Positions 31,619 to 40,663 of a DNA stretch of 64,000 bases are shown one piece after another; position 1 is the first letter of the stretch, and each line of letters begins with the position of its first letter. The notes under the pieces are model-generated. The model was not told the DNA's origin. It did not search any database and saw only the letters and a program-made list of their open reading frames with translations. Made by a program: the position numbers and the translations under genes. Where the stretch lies: positions 744,001 to 808,000 of the forward strand of contig NZ_JBNAGA010000001.1 in NCBI RefSeq assembly GCF_049800955.1, given 5' to 3'. The DNA comes from JAKVBH01 sp049800955 (GTDB lineage: Bacteria; Pseudomonadota; Alphaproteobacteria; Rhodobacterales; Rhodobacteraceae).

Positions 31619-34186
31619 TCAGTCGCCCAGAATGCGCGTGACCATCTCATTGGTGTCGCGCGAGAGGCCAGAGGTGCCCGCGATCCGCTCCAGAGCCGCG
31701 CGGGCCTCGCCTTGGCGCGTCGCATCATAGCGCCGCCATGTCTGAAAGAGCGTGCACATCCGGGCGGTGGTCTGTGGGTTCTTCGCGTCCAGCTGAATGA
31801 GCCAATCCGCGAGGAAGTGATAGCCTGAGCCATCGGCCCGGTGGAACCCGGCATGGTGGCCCCCGAATGTGCCCAGCGTGGCGCGGAACCGGTTGGGGTT
31901 GGTCATGGTGAAGTCCTTATGGGCCGTGAGCGCCCGGGCCACATCCACGGCCCGCTCCGGCGCGGCCATGCCCACCTGCAGGCCAAACCATTTGTCGATG
32001 ACCAGACGATCATCCTGCCATTGCTCATAAAACGCCGCCAGCTGCGCCTCGCCCTTGCCAATTTGCACAAGCCGAGACAGGGCCGCGATTTGCAGTGTCA
32101 TGTTGTCGGCATCCGCGAATTGCCGGGCCGCGAGGGCGCCGCCATCCAACCGGGTTGTCAGCCCCAACGCCGCATTGGCCATCTCGCGTTTGCCCGCGGA
32201 TTTCGCATCGGGCGAGAAGGGGCCGGAGACCTGATTTTCCGCGTAAAGTCGTGGCAATTCGTCCTGCATCCGTTCGGCGAGGCGCTGACGCAAGGTTTCG
32301 CACGCGCCGTGGATCGCGTCGGGATCAGGCGTGTGCCCGGCTTCAAAGAGCGCCGCCGCCAGCTCGCTTTCCCCGGGCAGGGACATGACCTGCACGCGAA
32401 AGCTTGGATCAAGGCTGCGATCTGTGAGCACCGTCACAATGCCCTCGATCAGCGGGCCATCCTCCGTGCTTTCCCCGCGTGCCATGGACATCAAGACATC
32501 GCGCATCAGGCTGCGGCCCGCGTCCCAGCGGGCGAAGGGATCTGTGTCATGGGCCAGAAGGAAGGCGTTCTCCGCTGGGCTGACGTCGCGCTCAAGGATC
32601 ACAGGCGCTGAGAAATCCCGCAAGATCGAGGGGACCGGTTTGGCCCCCAACCCCTCAAAGGTGAAGCTCTGGGTGGCCTCGGTCATCTCCAGAAGCGTTG
32701 TGGGCACGACCTCATCCCCATTGGGGGACAAGAGCCCCACCGCGATGGGAATGACCTTGGGATCCTTTTTGTCCTGCCCGGGCGTTGGCTTGGTCTCTTG
32801 CGTGAAGGTCAGCGTGTAGGTGCCCTCTGCAAATGTCTCGGCGACACTGAGGCGGGGCGTTCCGCTTTGGGAATACCAGAGCTTGAATTGGCTGAGATCA
32901 CGGCCCGTGCTCTCCTCAAAGACGGCAATCCAGTCTTCGATGGTGCAGGCCTGCCCGTCATGGCGTGTGAAGTAGAGCTCCAGCGCCTTGTAATAGGCCG
33001 CATCCCCCACCAGCCGCTTGAGCATGGCAATGACTTCCGCGCCTTTCTCATAGACGGTGGCAGTGTAGAAGTTGTTGATCTCCTGAAAGCTCTCGGGCCG
33101 CACGGGATGCGACAGCGGGCCGTTGTCCTCGGGGAATTGCCGCCCACGCAGCTCCATCGCATCGTCGATCCTTTTGACGGCCGCCGAGCGCATATCAGAG
33201 GTGAACTGCGCATCACGAAAGACGGTGAGCCCCTCCTTCAGACACAGCTGGAACCAGTCGCGACAGGTGATCCGGTTGCCCGTCCAGTTGTGGAAATATT
33301 CATGGGCGATGATCGCCTCGATCCGCTCGTAATTGGCGTCTGTCGAGGTATCGGGCGAGGCCAGCACGCAAGAGGAGTTGAAGATATTGAGCCCCTTGTT
33401 CTCCATCGCGCCCATGTTGAAATCATCAACGGCCACGATGTTGAAGATGTCGAGATCGTATTCGCGCCCGTAGACCTCCTCATCCCAGCGCATCGAGGCC
33501 TTGAGCGCCTCCATGCCAAAACCGCATTTGTGCAGATCGCCGTCGCGCACCCAGATGTTGAGTTCGACATCGCGGCCCGAGGCGGTTGTGAAGCGGTCGG
33601 GGTGGTTGACCAGCTCCCCGGCGACCAGCGCGAAGAGATACGCGGGCTTGGGCCAGGGGTCATGCCATTCGGCAAAGCCAGCAGCGACTTCTCCCTTGTT
33701 GCCGTTTGACAGGAGCACCGGCAGGTCGCTCTCAATGCGCACGGTAAAGACGGACATGACATCCGGTCGATCGGGGTAAAAGGTGATCTTGCGAAAGCCC
33801 TCGGCCTCGCATTGCGTGCAATACATGCCGTTGGACATGTAGAGCCCCTCCAGCGCGGTGTTGGTTTCGGGGCTGATCTCAACCTCGGCCTCCCAGATGA
33901 AGGGCTGATCGGGGGCGGCGACGCTCAGGCCCTTGTCGGTGACATCAGGCGTCACCTCCTGCCCATCAATCCTGGCCCATTTGAGATCCAGCTCTTCGCC
34001 ATGCAGCTCCAGCGTCGCGCCGTGGCCCTTGGGCGCAAAAGCGATGCGGGAGATGACGCGGGTGGCGCGCGGCTCCAGACGGAATGTCAGATGCACGCTC
34101 TCAACCGTGAAGGGGAAGGGCGTGTAGTCCTTGAGATAAATCGTCTCCGGGGCGGCGGGGGTGGCATCCTTGAGGGCGAGGGCCAT
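31619..34186 (-). CDS. pepN: Aminopeptidase N (M1 family)
   Basis: An 855-residue zinc metallo-aminopeptidase of the proteobacterial PepN type. The exopeptidase motif is GAMENKG, the zinc site HEYFHNW with the downstream Glu in CLKEGLTVFRDAQF, and the catalytic Tyr region FYTATVYEKGAEV. The N-terminal beta domain starts IYLKDYTPFPFTVESVHLTF and the C-terminal helical superhelix ends RFRATLGTFGG...MVTRILGD, the usual length. ATG 34186 has AGGAGA upstream; an in-frame extension to 34423 is non-homologous. It degrades peptides in the cytoplasm. Confidence 0.97.
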   Translation of the reverse strand: MALALKDATPAAPETIYLKDYTPFPFTVESVHLTFRLEPRATRVISRIAFAPKGHGATLELHGEELDLKWARIDGQEVTPDVTDKGLSVAAPDQPFIWEAEVEISPETNTALEGLYMSNGMYCTQCEAEGFRKITFYPDRPDVMSVFTVRIESDLPVLLSNGNKGEVAAGFAEWHDPWPKPAYLFALVAGELVNHPDRFTTASGRDVELNIWVRDGDLHKCGFGMEALKASMRWDEEVYGREYDLDIFNIVAVDDFNMGAMENKGLNIFNSSCVLASPDTSTDANYERIEAIIAHEYFHNWTGNRITCRDWFQLCLKEGLTVFRDAQFTSDMRSAAVKRIDDAMELRGRQFPEDNGPLSHPVRPESFQEINNFYTATVYEKGAEVIAMLKRLVGDAAYYKALELYFTRHDGQACTIEDWIAVFEESTGRDLSQFKLWYSQSGTPRLSVAETFAEGTYTLTFTQETKPTPGQDKKDPKVIPIAVGLLSPNGDEVVPTTLLEMTEATQSFTFEGLGAKPVPSILRDFSAPVILERDVSPAENAFLLAHDTDPFARWDAGRSLMRDVLMSMARGESTEDGPLIEGIVTVLTDRSLDPSFRVQVMSLPGESELAAALFEAGHTPDPDAIHGACETLRQRLAERMQDELPRLYAENQVSGPFSPDAKSAGKREMANAALGLTTRLDGGALAARQFADADNMTLQIAALSRLVQIGKGEAQLAAFYEQWQDDRLVIDKWFGLQVGMAAPERAVDVARALTAHKDFTMTNPNRFRATLGTFGGHHAGFHRADGSGYHFLADWLIQLDAKNPQTTARMCTLFQTWRRYDATRQGEARAALERIAGTSGLSRDTNEMVTRILGD

Positions 34187-34464
34187 GGCGGTCTCCTGAC
34201 TGGTGGCACCGCAGCGCACAGCGCGCGCCCGGCGATTTGACCTAGAGTTACGGCATTGCGCGGCAGGAACAAGGGGCGCGGCTGCAAAGGGCCGCAGCGC
34301 AGGGGGCATGGCGCCATGCGGCGGGTTGCGAGATTTTCCCCTGTGATTGTCGCCAGCGGGGAAATACTCTGTATCAAGGCAATACTGTGGCATTGGGCTG
34401 GCGTGACTATGCAACCGCAGCAAACATGCGCTATGTTCACACAGAATTAACTGTGGAGTTACCG

Positions 34465-35100
34465 ATGAAAACCTTTTTTGGCGCCGCCGCCGCGCTGGCC
34501 CTTATGTCTTCCGCCGCGCTTGCCGCGCCTGTCAGTGTCGAAACCTATGACATGGTGAACGGGACCACTGGCTCGTTCAACTACTGGGATGACACCTATG
34601 ACGGCACAGGCGACAACACGACCGACAATGCGCTGCTCTCCGGTGGGACCGGCGATCTGACAGACGGCATCATCGCGGATGCCAACTGGAACAGCGTCGA
34701 AGGCCCGCTCGGTCCGAATGGTCCCTATGTTGGCTGGACGATCGATCCGATCATCACGTTCAATTTCGCCTCCGACGTTGATTTCACCTCGGCCACCTTC
34801 CACTTCGATGATTCTGAAGTCGGCGGTGTGGATTCGCCGACTGGCCTGAATATCAACGGTGTTGATTTTGCGATTGCCGATCCCCTGACGACAGATCCTT
34901 TCGCTGTTACAGTGATGCTCGATGCCATCGCGCCGACAGATCAGCTGGTTGTCGAGATTTTCCGCCGCTCGTCCTGGATCTTCCTGAGCGAAGTCACGTT
35001 TGATGGTTCGACAACAGCGCCGGTTCCGCTGCCTGCGGGCGGTATGCTGCTGCTGACAGCGCTGGGCGGCATGGCCGTCGCGCGTCGCCGTAAAGGCTAA
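34465..35100 (+). CDS. Exported VPLPA-CTERM sorting domain protein (2)
   Basis: A 211-residue secreted protein: signal peptide (about 1-21, MSSAALAAPV), an Asp/Asn/Gly-rich beta body (NYWDDTYDGTGDNTTDNALLSGG, FHFDDSEVGGVDSP) and a C-terminal sorting signal VPLPAGGMLLLTALGG followed by a short basic tail RRRKG. The C-terminus is almost identical to that of the protein at 24115-24771, while the bodies are not obviously similar, which is usual for exosortase substrates. ATG 34465 is preceded by GGAG. Divergent from pepN across a 278-base gap. Confidence 0.88.
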   Translation: MKTFFGAAAALALMSSAALAAPVSVETYDMVNGTTGSFNYWDDTYDGTGDNTTDNALLSGGTGDLTDGIIADANWNSVEGPLGPNGPYVGWTIDPIITFNFASDVDFTSATFHFDDSEVGGVDSPTGLNINGVDFAIADPLTTDPFAVTVMLDAIAPTDQLVVEIFRRSSWIFLSEVTFDGSTTAPVPLPAGGMLLLTALGGMAVARRRKG

Positions 35101-35138
35101 ATCTTTGACCTTGGCGCAGGGCCGATTAGCTCTGCGCC

Positions 35139-36650
35139 ATGGCAACGCTTCTATGGTTCAAACGTGATCTCAGGCTGGCGGACAATCCGGCCCTGACCCA
35201 TGCTCTGGCATTGGGCGGCCCTGTTGCCTGTGTCTACATCACCGAACCCGAGCTTTGGGCGCAGCCCGACATGTCCGCACGCCACTGGCTGTTTCTGCGG
35301 GCCTCCCTTCAAGACCTGAACAATGATCTCCAAAGCCGTCTGATCTTTCGGACGGGAGATGCTGTGCAGGTTTTGGAGGATCTCAGATGCGCGCTTGGTG
35401 TGACGCAATTGGTCAGCCATGAAGAGACCGGCAACCTGTGGACCTTTGCCCGTGATCGCCGCGTCGCGGCCTGGGCGCGGGGGCAAGGGGTCACATGGCG
35501 CGAATTGCCTCAATGCGGCGTCGTGCGGCGCTTGCCTACGCGTGATCGGTGGGCGGCCACCCGGGATGGCTTCATGCGCCAGCCTCTATCTCCGGTGCCG
35601 ACGTTCACACCTCTGAGCGCCCCAAGTGATCCGCTCCCCGAGGCGGCCGAGCTGGGCCTTGCGCCCGATGGGTTGCAAGACGTGCAACCGGGCGGGCGGC
35701 GCGCCGCGCTGAGCACGCTTGGCGGTTTCCTGAGCGCACGCGGTCGGACCTATCGCAAGGATATGTCCTCGCCGCTGCAAGGCGCCTCCGCCTGTTCCCG
35801 CCTCTCGCCCCATTTGGCCTACGGCACGCTCTCGGTGCGTGAAGCCGTGCAAGCCTGTGCGGCCCGACAGCAGGAGGTCAAGGGAACGCGCGATGGCTGG
35901 ACAGGCTCCCTCAAGAGCTTCCAATCCCGCCTCGCGTGGCGCGACCACTTTATGCAAAAGCTCGAAGATGCCCCCCGCATCGAAACCCATTGCCTGCATC
36001 CCGCCTATGAGGATATCCGTCAGGATGACCCCACCAAACGCAGGGCCTGGGAGCGCGGCGAAACGGGGCTACCGTTCATCGATGCCTGCATGCGCTCGCT
36101 TATCGCGACGGGATGGCTCAACTTTCGCATGCGTTCGATGCTGATGTCCTTTGCTTCCTATCACCTTTGGCTGGATTGGCGCGCCACCGGGCCGCATCTG
36201 GCCCGCATGTTTACCGATTACGAGCCGGGCATCCATTGGTCACAGGTCCAGATGCAATCCAATACAACGGGGATCAACACGCCCCGCATCTACAATCCGA
36301 TCAAGCAAGGCCATGATCAGGACCCCACCGGCGCCTTCACGCGGGCCTGGCTGCCTGAATTGGCCGCCGTGCCCAATGCCCATCTGCAAGAACCCTGGAG
36401 CTGGGGGCAGGCCGCCACGCTGCGCTATCCCGCGCCCATCGTGGATGTGCCAACGGCTGGGAAGCGCGCACGCGAGATGATCTTTGGCGTGCGCCGGGGA
36501 CCGGATTTCCGGGAAACAGCCGAACACATCGTTGAAAAACACGCCTCCCGCAAGGACCGCGCCCGCCGGTTTGTCCGCGATCCCTTGCCCAAACGCACGA
36601 GCTCGGCGCGCAAAAAGCCCGATGACCGCCAACTCAAGCTGGACCTTTGA
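35139..36650 (+). CDS. Photolyase/cryptochrome family flavoprotein, atypical subgroup
   Basis: A 503-residue protein with the N-terminal alpha/beta photolyase domain (LLWFKRDLRLADNPALTHAL) and the C-terminal FAD-binding domain (SRLSPHLAYGTLSVREA, WRDHFMQKL, TGLPFIDACMRSLIATGWLNFRMRSMLMSF, RIYNPIKQGHDQDPTGAFTRAWLPEL). Canonical class I photolyases have a WQW-type stretch before the RIFNP motif; here it is SQVQMQSNTTGIN, and TGWLNFRMR replaces TGYMHNRLR, so substrate or electron-transfer residues differ. It could be a DNA photolyase or a light sensor. The adjacent DUF2256 gene supports a conserved functional pair. Flavin binding is likely; activity is unproven. Confidence 0.88.
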   Translation: MATLLWFKRDLRLADNPALTHALALGGPVACVYITEPELWAQPDMSARHWLFLRASLQDLNNDLQSRLIFRTGDAVQVLEDLRCALGVTQLVSHEETGNLWTFARDRRVAAWARGQGVTWRELPQCGVVRRLPTRDRWAATRDGFMRQPLSPVPTFTPLSAPSDPLPEAAELGLAPDGLQDVQPGGRRAALSTLGGFLSARGRTYRKDMSSPLQGASACSRLSPHLAYGTLSVREAVQACAARQQEVKGTRDGWTGSLKSFQSRLAWRDHFMQKLEDAPRIETHCLHPAYEDIRQDDPTKRRAWERGETGLPFIDACMRSLIATGWLNFRMRSMLMSFASYHLWLDWRATGPHLARMFTDYEPGIHWSQVQMQSNTTGINTPRIYNPIKQGHDQDPTGAFTRAWLPELAAVPNAHLQEPWSWGQAATLRYPAPIVDVPTAGKRAREMIFGVRRGPDFRETAEHIVEKHASRKDRARRFVRDPLPKRTSSARKKPDDRQLKLDL

Positions 36651-36712
36651 AGGTCTCGAATATTCCTCTTCATCTTGCCCGATAAACTCCCCCCGGAGGG
36701 TCGATCTGCCCC

Positions 36713-36853
36713 ATGCCCAAAGGCATCAAGAAACAGAACCTGCCGCAAAAGACCTGCGCCACCTGTGGCAAGCCGTTCACCTGGCGCAAGAAGTGGGCGA
36801 AGGTCTGGGACGAGGTGCGCTATTGCTCCGAGCGCTGCCGCCGCGCGCGCTGA
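36713..36853 (+). CDS. DUF2256 zinc-ribbon-like protein
   Basis: A 46-residue protein. It has the DUF2256 pattern CATCGKPFTWRKKWAKVWD followed by VRYCSERCRR, i.e. two Cys pairs expected to bind zinc, with a basic tail. The gene starts 62 bases after the photolyase-like gene, with GGAGG about 17 bases upstream. DUF2256 genes are frequently found beside or fused to photolyase/cryptochrome family genes, which fits this context, but their role is unknown. Confidence 0.9.
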   Translation: MPKGIKKQNLPQKTCATCGKPFTWRKKWAKVWDEVRYCSERCRRAR

Positions 36854-36902
36854 GTGGCCCGCGCCCGGACAGGCCCTGCCGGTTCTTCTGAATAATTTGA
36901 AA

Positions 36903-36988
36903 CAGACATCTGTCTGATTGGTCAAATCTTCAAACCAAGCCTGTTGCCGATAGGAAACTCCCGCGCTACATGCATACGACTGTATGCA
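36903..36988 (+). promoter_or_regulatory. Inverted repeats upstream of glcB
   Basis: Three inverted repeats precede glcB: CAGACA-TC-TGTCTG (36903-36916), TTGGT-N11-ACCAA (36918-36938) and the strongest, TGCATAC-GACT-GTATGCA (36971-36988), which ends 18 bases before the start codon and would block translation initiation or transcription if bound. GntR-type regulators often use such elements; none is encoded nearby. Confidence 0.45.
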
Positions 36989-37006
36989 AAGCGGGGACAC
37001 AAAACC

Positions 37007-39148
37007 ATGACCGAACGCGTTGAAAGGGCAGGCCTGCAGGTCGCTCAGGAACTGGCGGAGTTCATCGAAACGCAGGCGTTGCCGGGCACCGGCGTTGAGG
37101 CCAAAACCTTCTGGGAGGGTTTCTCGGGCCTGATCCACGAAGAAGGGCCCCGCAACGCCGCCTTGCTCGAACATCGCGCCGCGCTGCAAAGCCAGATCGC
37201 GCAGTGGCACAAGTCCCGCGCCAATCAGCCCCATGATGCCAAGGCCTACAAATCCTTCCTCGAAGAGATCGGCTACCTTCTGCCCGAAGGCGACGCGTTT
37301 GAGATCGAGACGTCCAATGTCGATCCCGAAATCGCCCATGTGCCCGGGCCGCAGCTGGTTGTGCCTATCACAAATGCCCGCTTCGCGCTCAACGCCGCAA
37401 ACGCGCGCTGGGGCTCGCTCTATGATGCGTTCTACGGCACCGATGCCATGGGCGTGCGCCCGCCCAAAGGCGGCTATGATCGGGGCCATGGGGCGCGGGT
37501 CGTGGCCCGTGCGCGGGTCTTCCTCGATGAGGCCTTCCCCATCACCGGCACCTCCCATGCCGATGCGCAGCGCTACTACGTGCATGAAGGCGCGCTCCTG
37601 ATCGATGATCAGCCCCTCGCGGATCCGGCGAAATTCGTGGGCTACCGGGGCCATCCCAAAGCGCCCGAGGCGGTGCTTCTGGTCAACAACGGTCTGCATG
37701 TCGAGCTGGTCTTTGACCGGACACATCCGATTGGCGCGCGCGATCAGGCGGGGCTCGCCGATGTCTTCATGGAAAGCGCACTGACCGCGATCATGGATTG
37801 CGAAGACAGCGTCGCCTGCGTCGATGCCGAGGACAAGGTGCTGGCCTACAGCAATTGGCTGGGGCTGATGAAGGGCGATCTGAACACGCAATTCGAGAAA
37901 GGCGGCCAGACGCTCACCCGCGCGCTGAACCCTGATCGGGTCTATACAGCGCCTGATGGCTCCGAGATCACGCGAAAGGGCCGCGCGCTTTTGTGGGTGC
38001 GCAATGTGGGCCACTTGATGACAAATCCCGCCATTCTCGACCGGGACGGCAACGAGGTCTTTGAGGGGCTGATGGACGGCGCCATCACCACGTTGATTGC
38101 GATGCATGATCTGAAAGCTCAGGGCGGCAATTCGGAGCGCGGCTCGGTCTATGTGGTGAAGCCCAAGATGCACGGGCCCGACGAAGTGGCCTTTACCGAT
38201 GCCTGTTTCAGCCGGATCGAGGGCTTTCTGGGCCTGCCTGCCAATACCGTCAAGCTTGGCATCATGGACGAGGAACGGCGCACTTCGGTCAATCTCAAGG
38301 AATGCATCCGCGCCGCCAAATCGCGCGTGGCCTTCATCAACACAGGCTTTCTGGATCGGACGGGCGATGAAATTCATACCTCCATGGAGGCCGGGCCGTT
38401 CAGCCGCAAGGATTTCATCAAGCGCAAGGCCTGGATCGGCGGCTATGAGAACCGCAATGTCGATATCGGCCTCGAATGCGGCCTGATGGGGCGTGCCCAG
38501 ATTGGCAAAGGCATGTGGGCCATGCCCGATGCCATGGCCGCGATGCTGGAGCAAAAGATCGAACATCCCAAGGCGGGCGCCAACTGCGCCTGGGTGCCCA
38601 GCCCGACGGCGGCAACGCTGCACGCCCTGCATTACCACAAGGTCGATGTGATCTCGGTGCAGGAAAAGATGCGCGCGGGCGGGCGCCGCGCCCATGTGGA
38701 GACGCTGCTCGATATCCCGCTGGCCTCCTATCAGATGTGGTCAAAGGATCAGGTCCTGCGCGAAGTCGAGAACAATGCGCAGGGCATTCTGGGCTATGTG
38801 GTGCGCTGGATCGATCAGGGGGTCGGCTGTTCCAAAGTGCCCGACATCAATGATGTGGGCCTGATGGAAGACCGTGCGACCTGCCGCATCTCGGCGCAGC
38901 ATATCGCCAATTGGCTGCATCACGGGGTGGTCAGCGCGGACGAGGTGCGCGGCGCGATGGAGAAAATGGCGAAGGTCGTGGACGCGCAGAATGCGGGCGA
39001 TCCGCTCTATCGCCCCATGGCGCCCGGGTTTGATGGCATTGCCTATCAGGCCGCGTGTGATCTGGTCTTCAAAGGTGCCGAGCAGCCGTCGGGCTATACC
39101 GAACCTGTTCTGCACGCGCGGCGCCTGGAGCTGAAAGCGGCTGGCTAA
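37007..39148 (+). CDS. glcB: Malate synthase G
   Basis: A 713-residue monomeric malate synthase, which condenses glyoxylate with acetyl-CoA to malate. Diagnostic blocks: ARWGSLYDAFYGTDAM, RGYHPKAPEAVLLVNNGLHVEL-like region with FDRTHPIGARDQAGLADVFMESALTAIMDCEDSVA (catalytic Asp/Glu context), KPKMHGPDEVAFTDACFSRIEGFLGLPANTVKLGIMDEERRTSVNL and EMMAM-like INTGFLDRTGDEIHTSMEAGP. The isocitrate lyase partner is not in the window, so glyoxylate could come from glycolate or purines. ATG 37007 is favoured over the upstream 36944 by family alignment. Confidence 0.97.
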   Translation: MTERVERAGLQVAQELAEFIETQALPGTGVEAKTFWEGFSGLIHEEGPRNAALLEHRAALQSQIAQWHKSRANQPHDAKAYKSFLEEIGYLLPEGDAFEIETSNVDPEIAHVPGPQLVVPITNARFALNAANARWGSLYDAFYGTDAMGVRPPKGGYDRGHGARVVARARVFLDEAFPITGTSHADAQRYYVHEGALLIDDQPLADPAKFVGYRGHPKAPEAVLLVNNGLHVELVFDRTHPIGARDQAGLADVFMESALTAIMDCEDSVACVDAEDKVLAYSNWLGLMKGDLNTQFEKGGQTLTRALNPDRVYTAPDGSEITRKGRALLWVRNVGHLMTNPAILDRDGNEVFEGLMDGAITTLIAMHDLKAQGGNSERGSVYVVKPKMHGPDEVAFTDACFSRIEGFLGLPANTVKLGIMDEERRTSVNLKECIRAAKSRVAFINTGFLDRTGDEIHTSMEAGPFSRKDFIKRKAWIGGYENRNVDIGLECGLMGRAQIGKGMWAMPDAMAAMLEQKIEHPKAGANCAWVPSPTAATLHALHYHKVDVISVQEKMRAGGRRAHVETLLDIPLASYQMWSKDQVLREVENNAQGILGYVVRWIDQGVGCSKVPDINDVGLMEDRATCRISAQHIANWLHHGVVSADEVRGAMEKMAKVVDAQNAGDPLYRPMAPGFDGIAYQAACDLVFKGAEQPSGYTEPVLHARRLELKAAG

Positions 39149-39163
39149 GCCACATCGCTGGCG

Positions 39164-39187
39164 AGGGCGGGGGATACCCCGCCCTTT
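39164..39187 (+). terminator. Intrinsic terminator of glcB
   Basis: A perfect 9-bp stem AGGGCGGGG / CCCCGCCCT (39164-39172 with 39177-39185) with loop GATA is followed by TT, 16 bases after the glcB stop. Confidence 0.8.
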
Positions 39188-39271
39188 GGTCATGTGGAAA
39201 CCAGAGGTCTTCTCGCCTTTGGCTTTTCTTTAGGGCGCCATGGGATTATCTCTGAAGCAAAGGAGAGCACC

Positions 39272-40042
39272 ATGGCGCGCCCGATTGTTGGCATTATCGG
39301 CAATGCATATCTGATCAATGACCAATATCCCGCCCATGCGGGCGGGACGATGAATTCCGAAGCCGTGGCCGAGGTCTCGGGCGCGATGCCCTTGTTGATC
39401 CCCTCCGATCCCCGGTTTGTTTCGGTAGAAGAGCTTCTGGAGACCTGCGATGGCTTTTTGTTCACTGGAGGGCGGCCCAATGTGCACCCGGAGGAATACG
39501 GTGAGGATGCAACCGAGGCCCATGGCGAGTTTGACCGGGCCCGCGATGCGATTACCCTGCCGCTGATCCGCGCGCTTGTTGAGCGGGGTCAGCCGTTTCT
39601 CGGCGTGTGTCGCGGGTTTCAGGAGGTCGCCGTGGCCTTCGGCAGCACCTTGCATCCCGAAATCCGGGATCTGCCGGGACGCATGAACCACCGCATGCCC
39701 CCCGATGGCACTTTGGAAGAGAAGTTTGAGCTGCGCCATACCGTGTCCTTCACGCAGGGCGGCGTGTTTCATGAGTTGATGGGCGCACAAGAGGTCCTGA
39801 CCAACACCTTGCACGGGCAGGGCATCAAGACGCCGGGCACCCGCGTGCAGATCGACGGGTGGGCGCCCGATGGTACGCCGGAGGCGATCTACATCGCAGA
39901 TGCGCCGGGGTTCACGCTCTCGGTGCAATGGCACCCGGAGTGGAATGCGGCCAATGACCCGGTGTCGCGCCCGCTCTTTACGGCCTTTGGGGATGCGGTC
40001 CGACAATGGGCGGCGCGCCCCGCGTTGCAAAAGAGCGCCTGA
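39272..40042 (+). CDS. Class I glutamine amidotransferase-like hydrolase (peptidase C26, PuuD-like)
   Basis: A 256-residue cytoplasmic hydrolase of the gamma-glutamyl-gamma-aminobutyrate hydrolase family. The catalytic triad is visible as the nucleophile Cys in FLGVCRGFQEV and His/Glu in VQWHPEW. FTGGRPNVHPEEYG matches the family loop. AAGGAG precedes ATG 39272. E. coli PuuD acts in putrescine breakdown, but no puu genes are near, so the substrate is unspecified. Followed 3 bases later by the exonuclease gene. Confidence 0.9.
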   Translation: MARPIVGIIGNAYLINDQYPAHAGGTMNSEAVAEVSGAMPLLIPSDPRFVSVEELLETCDGFLFTGGRPNVHPEEYGEDATEAHGEFDRARDAITLPLIRALVERGQPFLGVCRGFQEVAVAFGSTLHPEIRDLPGRMNHRMPPDGTLEEKFELRHTVSFTQGGVFHELMGAQEVLTNTLHGQGIKTPGTRVQIDGWAPDGTPEAIYIADAPGFTLSVQWHPEWNAANDPVSRPLFTAFGDAVRQWAARPALQKSA

Positions 40043-40045
40043 GCC

Positions 40046-40657
40046 ATGAGCGCGCGTCAGGCCATTTTCTTCGATTGCGAGTTTCTGGTCAGCCCCGGTG
40101 CGCCGCAGCGGTTCTGGTGTGGCCCGGAGGATCCTGATCCACAGGTGGTGCAAATCGGGGCCGTTGCGCTCTCGCTGGAACCGCCCTTTGAGATCGGGGA
40201 GCGCTTGGATCTGCGCATCAGGCCGCATGATCGGGCAGGCCAATTCGTGCCGCCTGAGCCGATATTCACGCAGCTGACGGGGTTGAGCGACGCGGATCTG
40301 CGCGCCGGATTGCCTTTGGCGGAGGCCTTGAGACAGTTTGAGACGTTTTGCCAAGGCGCCCGTGTCTGGTCATGGGGCAAGGATGAGTTGAACCTCATGG
40401 CCATCACCTGTTGGCTGGCGGATGTGGCGGCGCCGATGCGGCCGGAGCGGTTTGGCAATGCCGCGGCGCTCGTGCAAAAGGCGGGGCAACCGATTGACGT
40501 CATTCATAAAACGCGCAGCAATGCCTTGCCGGAGCTCTTTGGTCTGAGTGTCGAGGGTGCCCGCGCCCATGACGCGGTCAGCGATGCGCTCAGTGTCGCG
40601 GTGCCTGTGCAGCATTTGTTGCGAGAAGGCCTGCTGGAGCCGGTTGATCTGCACTAG
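40046..40657 (+). CDS. 3'-5' exonuclease, DEDDh type
   Basis: A 203-residue RNase T/DNA polymerase epsilon-like exonuclease. The catalytic acidic residues are FFDCEF (ExoI), WSWGKDELNLM (ExoII, Asp) and HDAVSDAL (ExoIII, His and Asp). FTQLTGLSDADLR is the conserved second element. There is no additional domain, so substrate preference cannot be told. It is linked to the preceding amidotransferase gene by a 3-base gap. Confidence 0.85.
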   Translation: MSARQAIFFDCEFLVSPGAPQRFWCGPEDPDPQVVQIGAVALSLEPPFEIGERLDLRIRPHDRAGQFVPPEPIFTQLTGLSDADLRAGLPLAEALRQFETFCQGARVWSWGKDELNLMAITCWLADVAAPMRPERFGNAAALVQKAGQPIDVIHKTRSNALPELFGLSVEGARAHDAVSDALSVAVPVQHLLREGLLEPVDLH

Positions 40658-40663
40658 CCAACA

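Noticed and set aside
36425..38695. 756-codon minus-strand open frame
   Set aside because: Antisense to glcB, DUF2256 and the photolyase-like gene, all well supported; the frame is a product of third-position GC.
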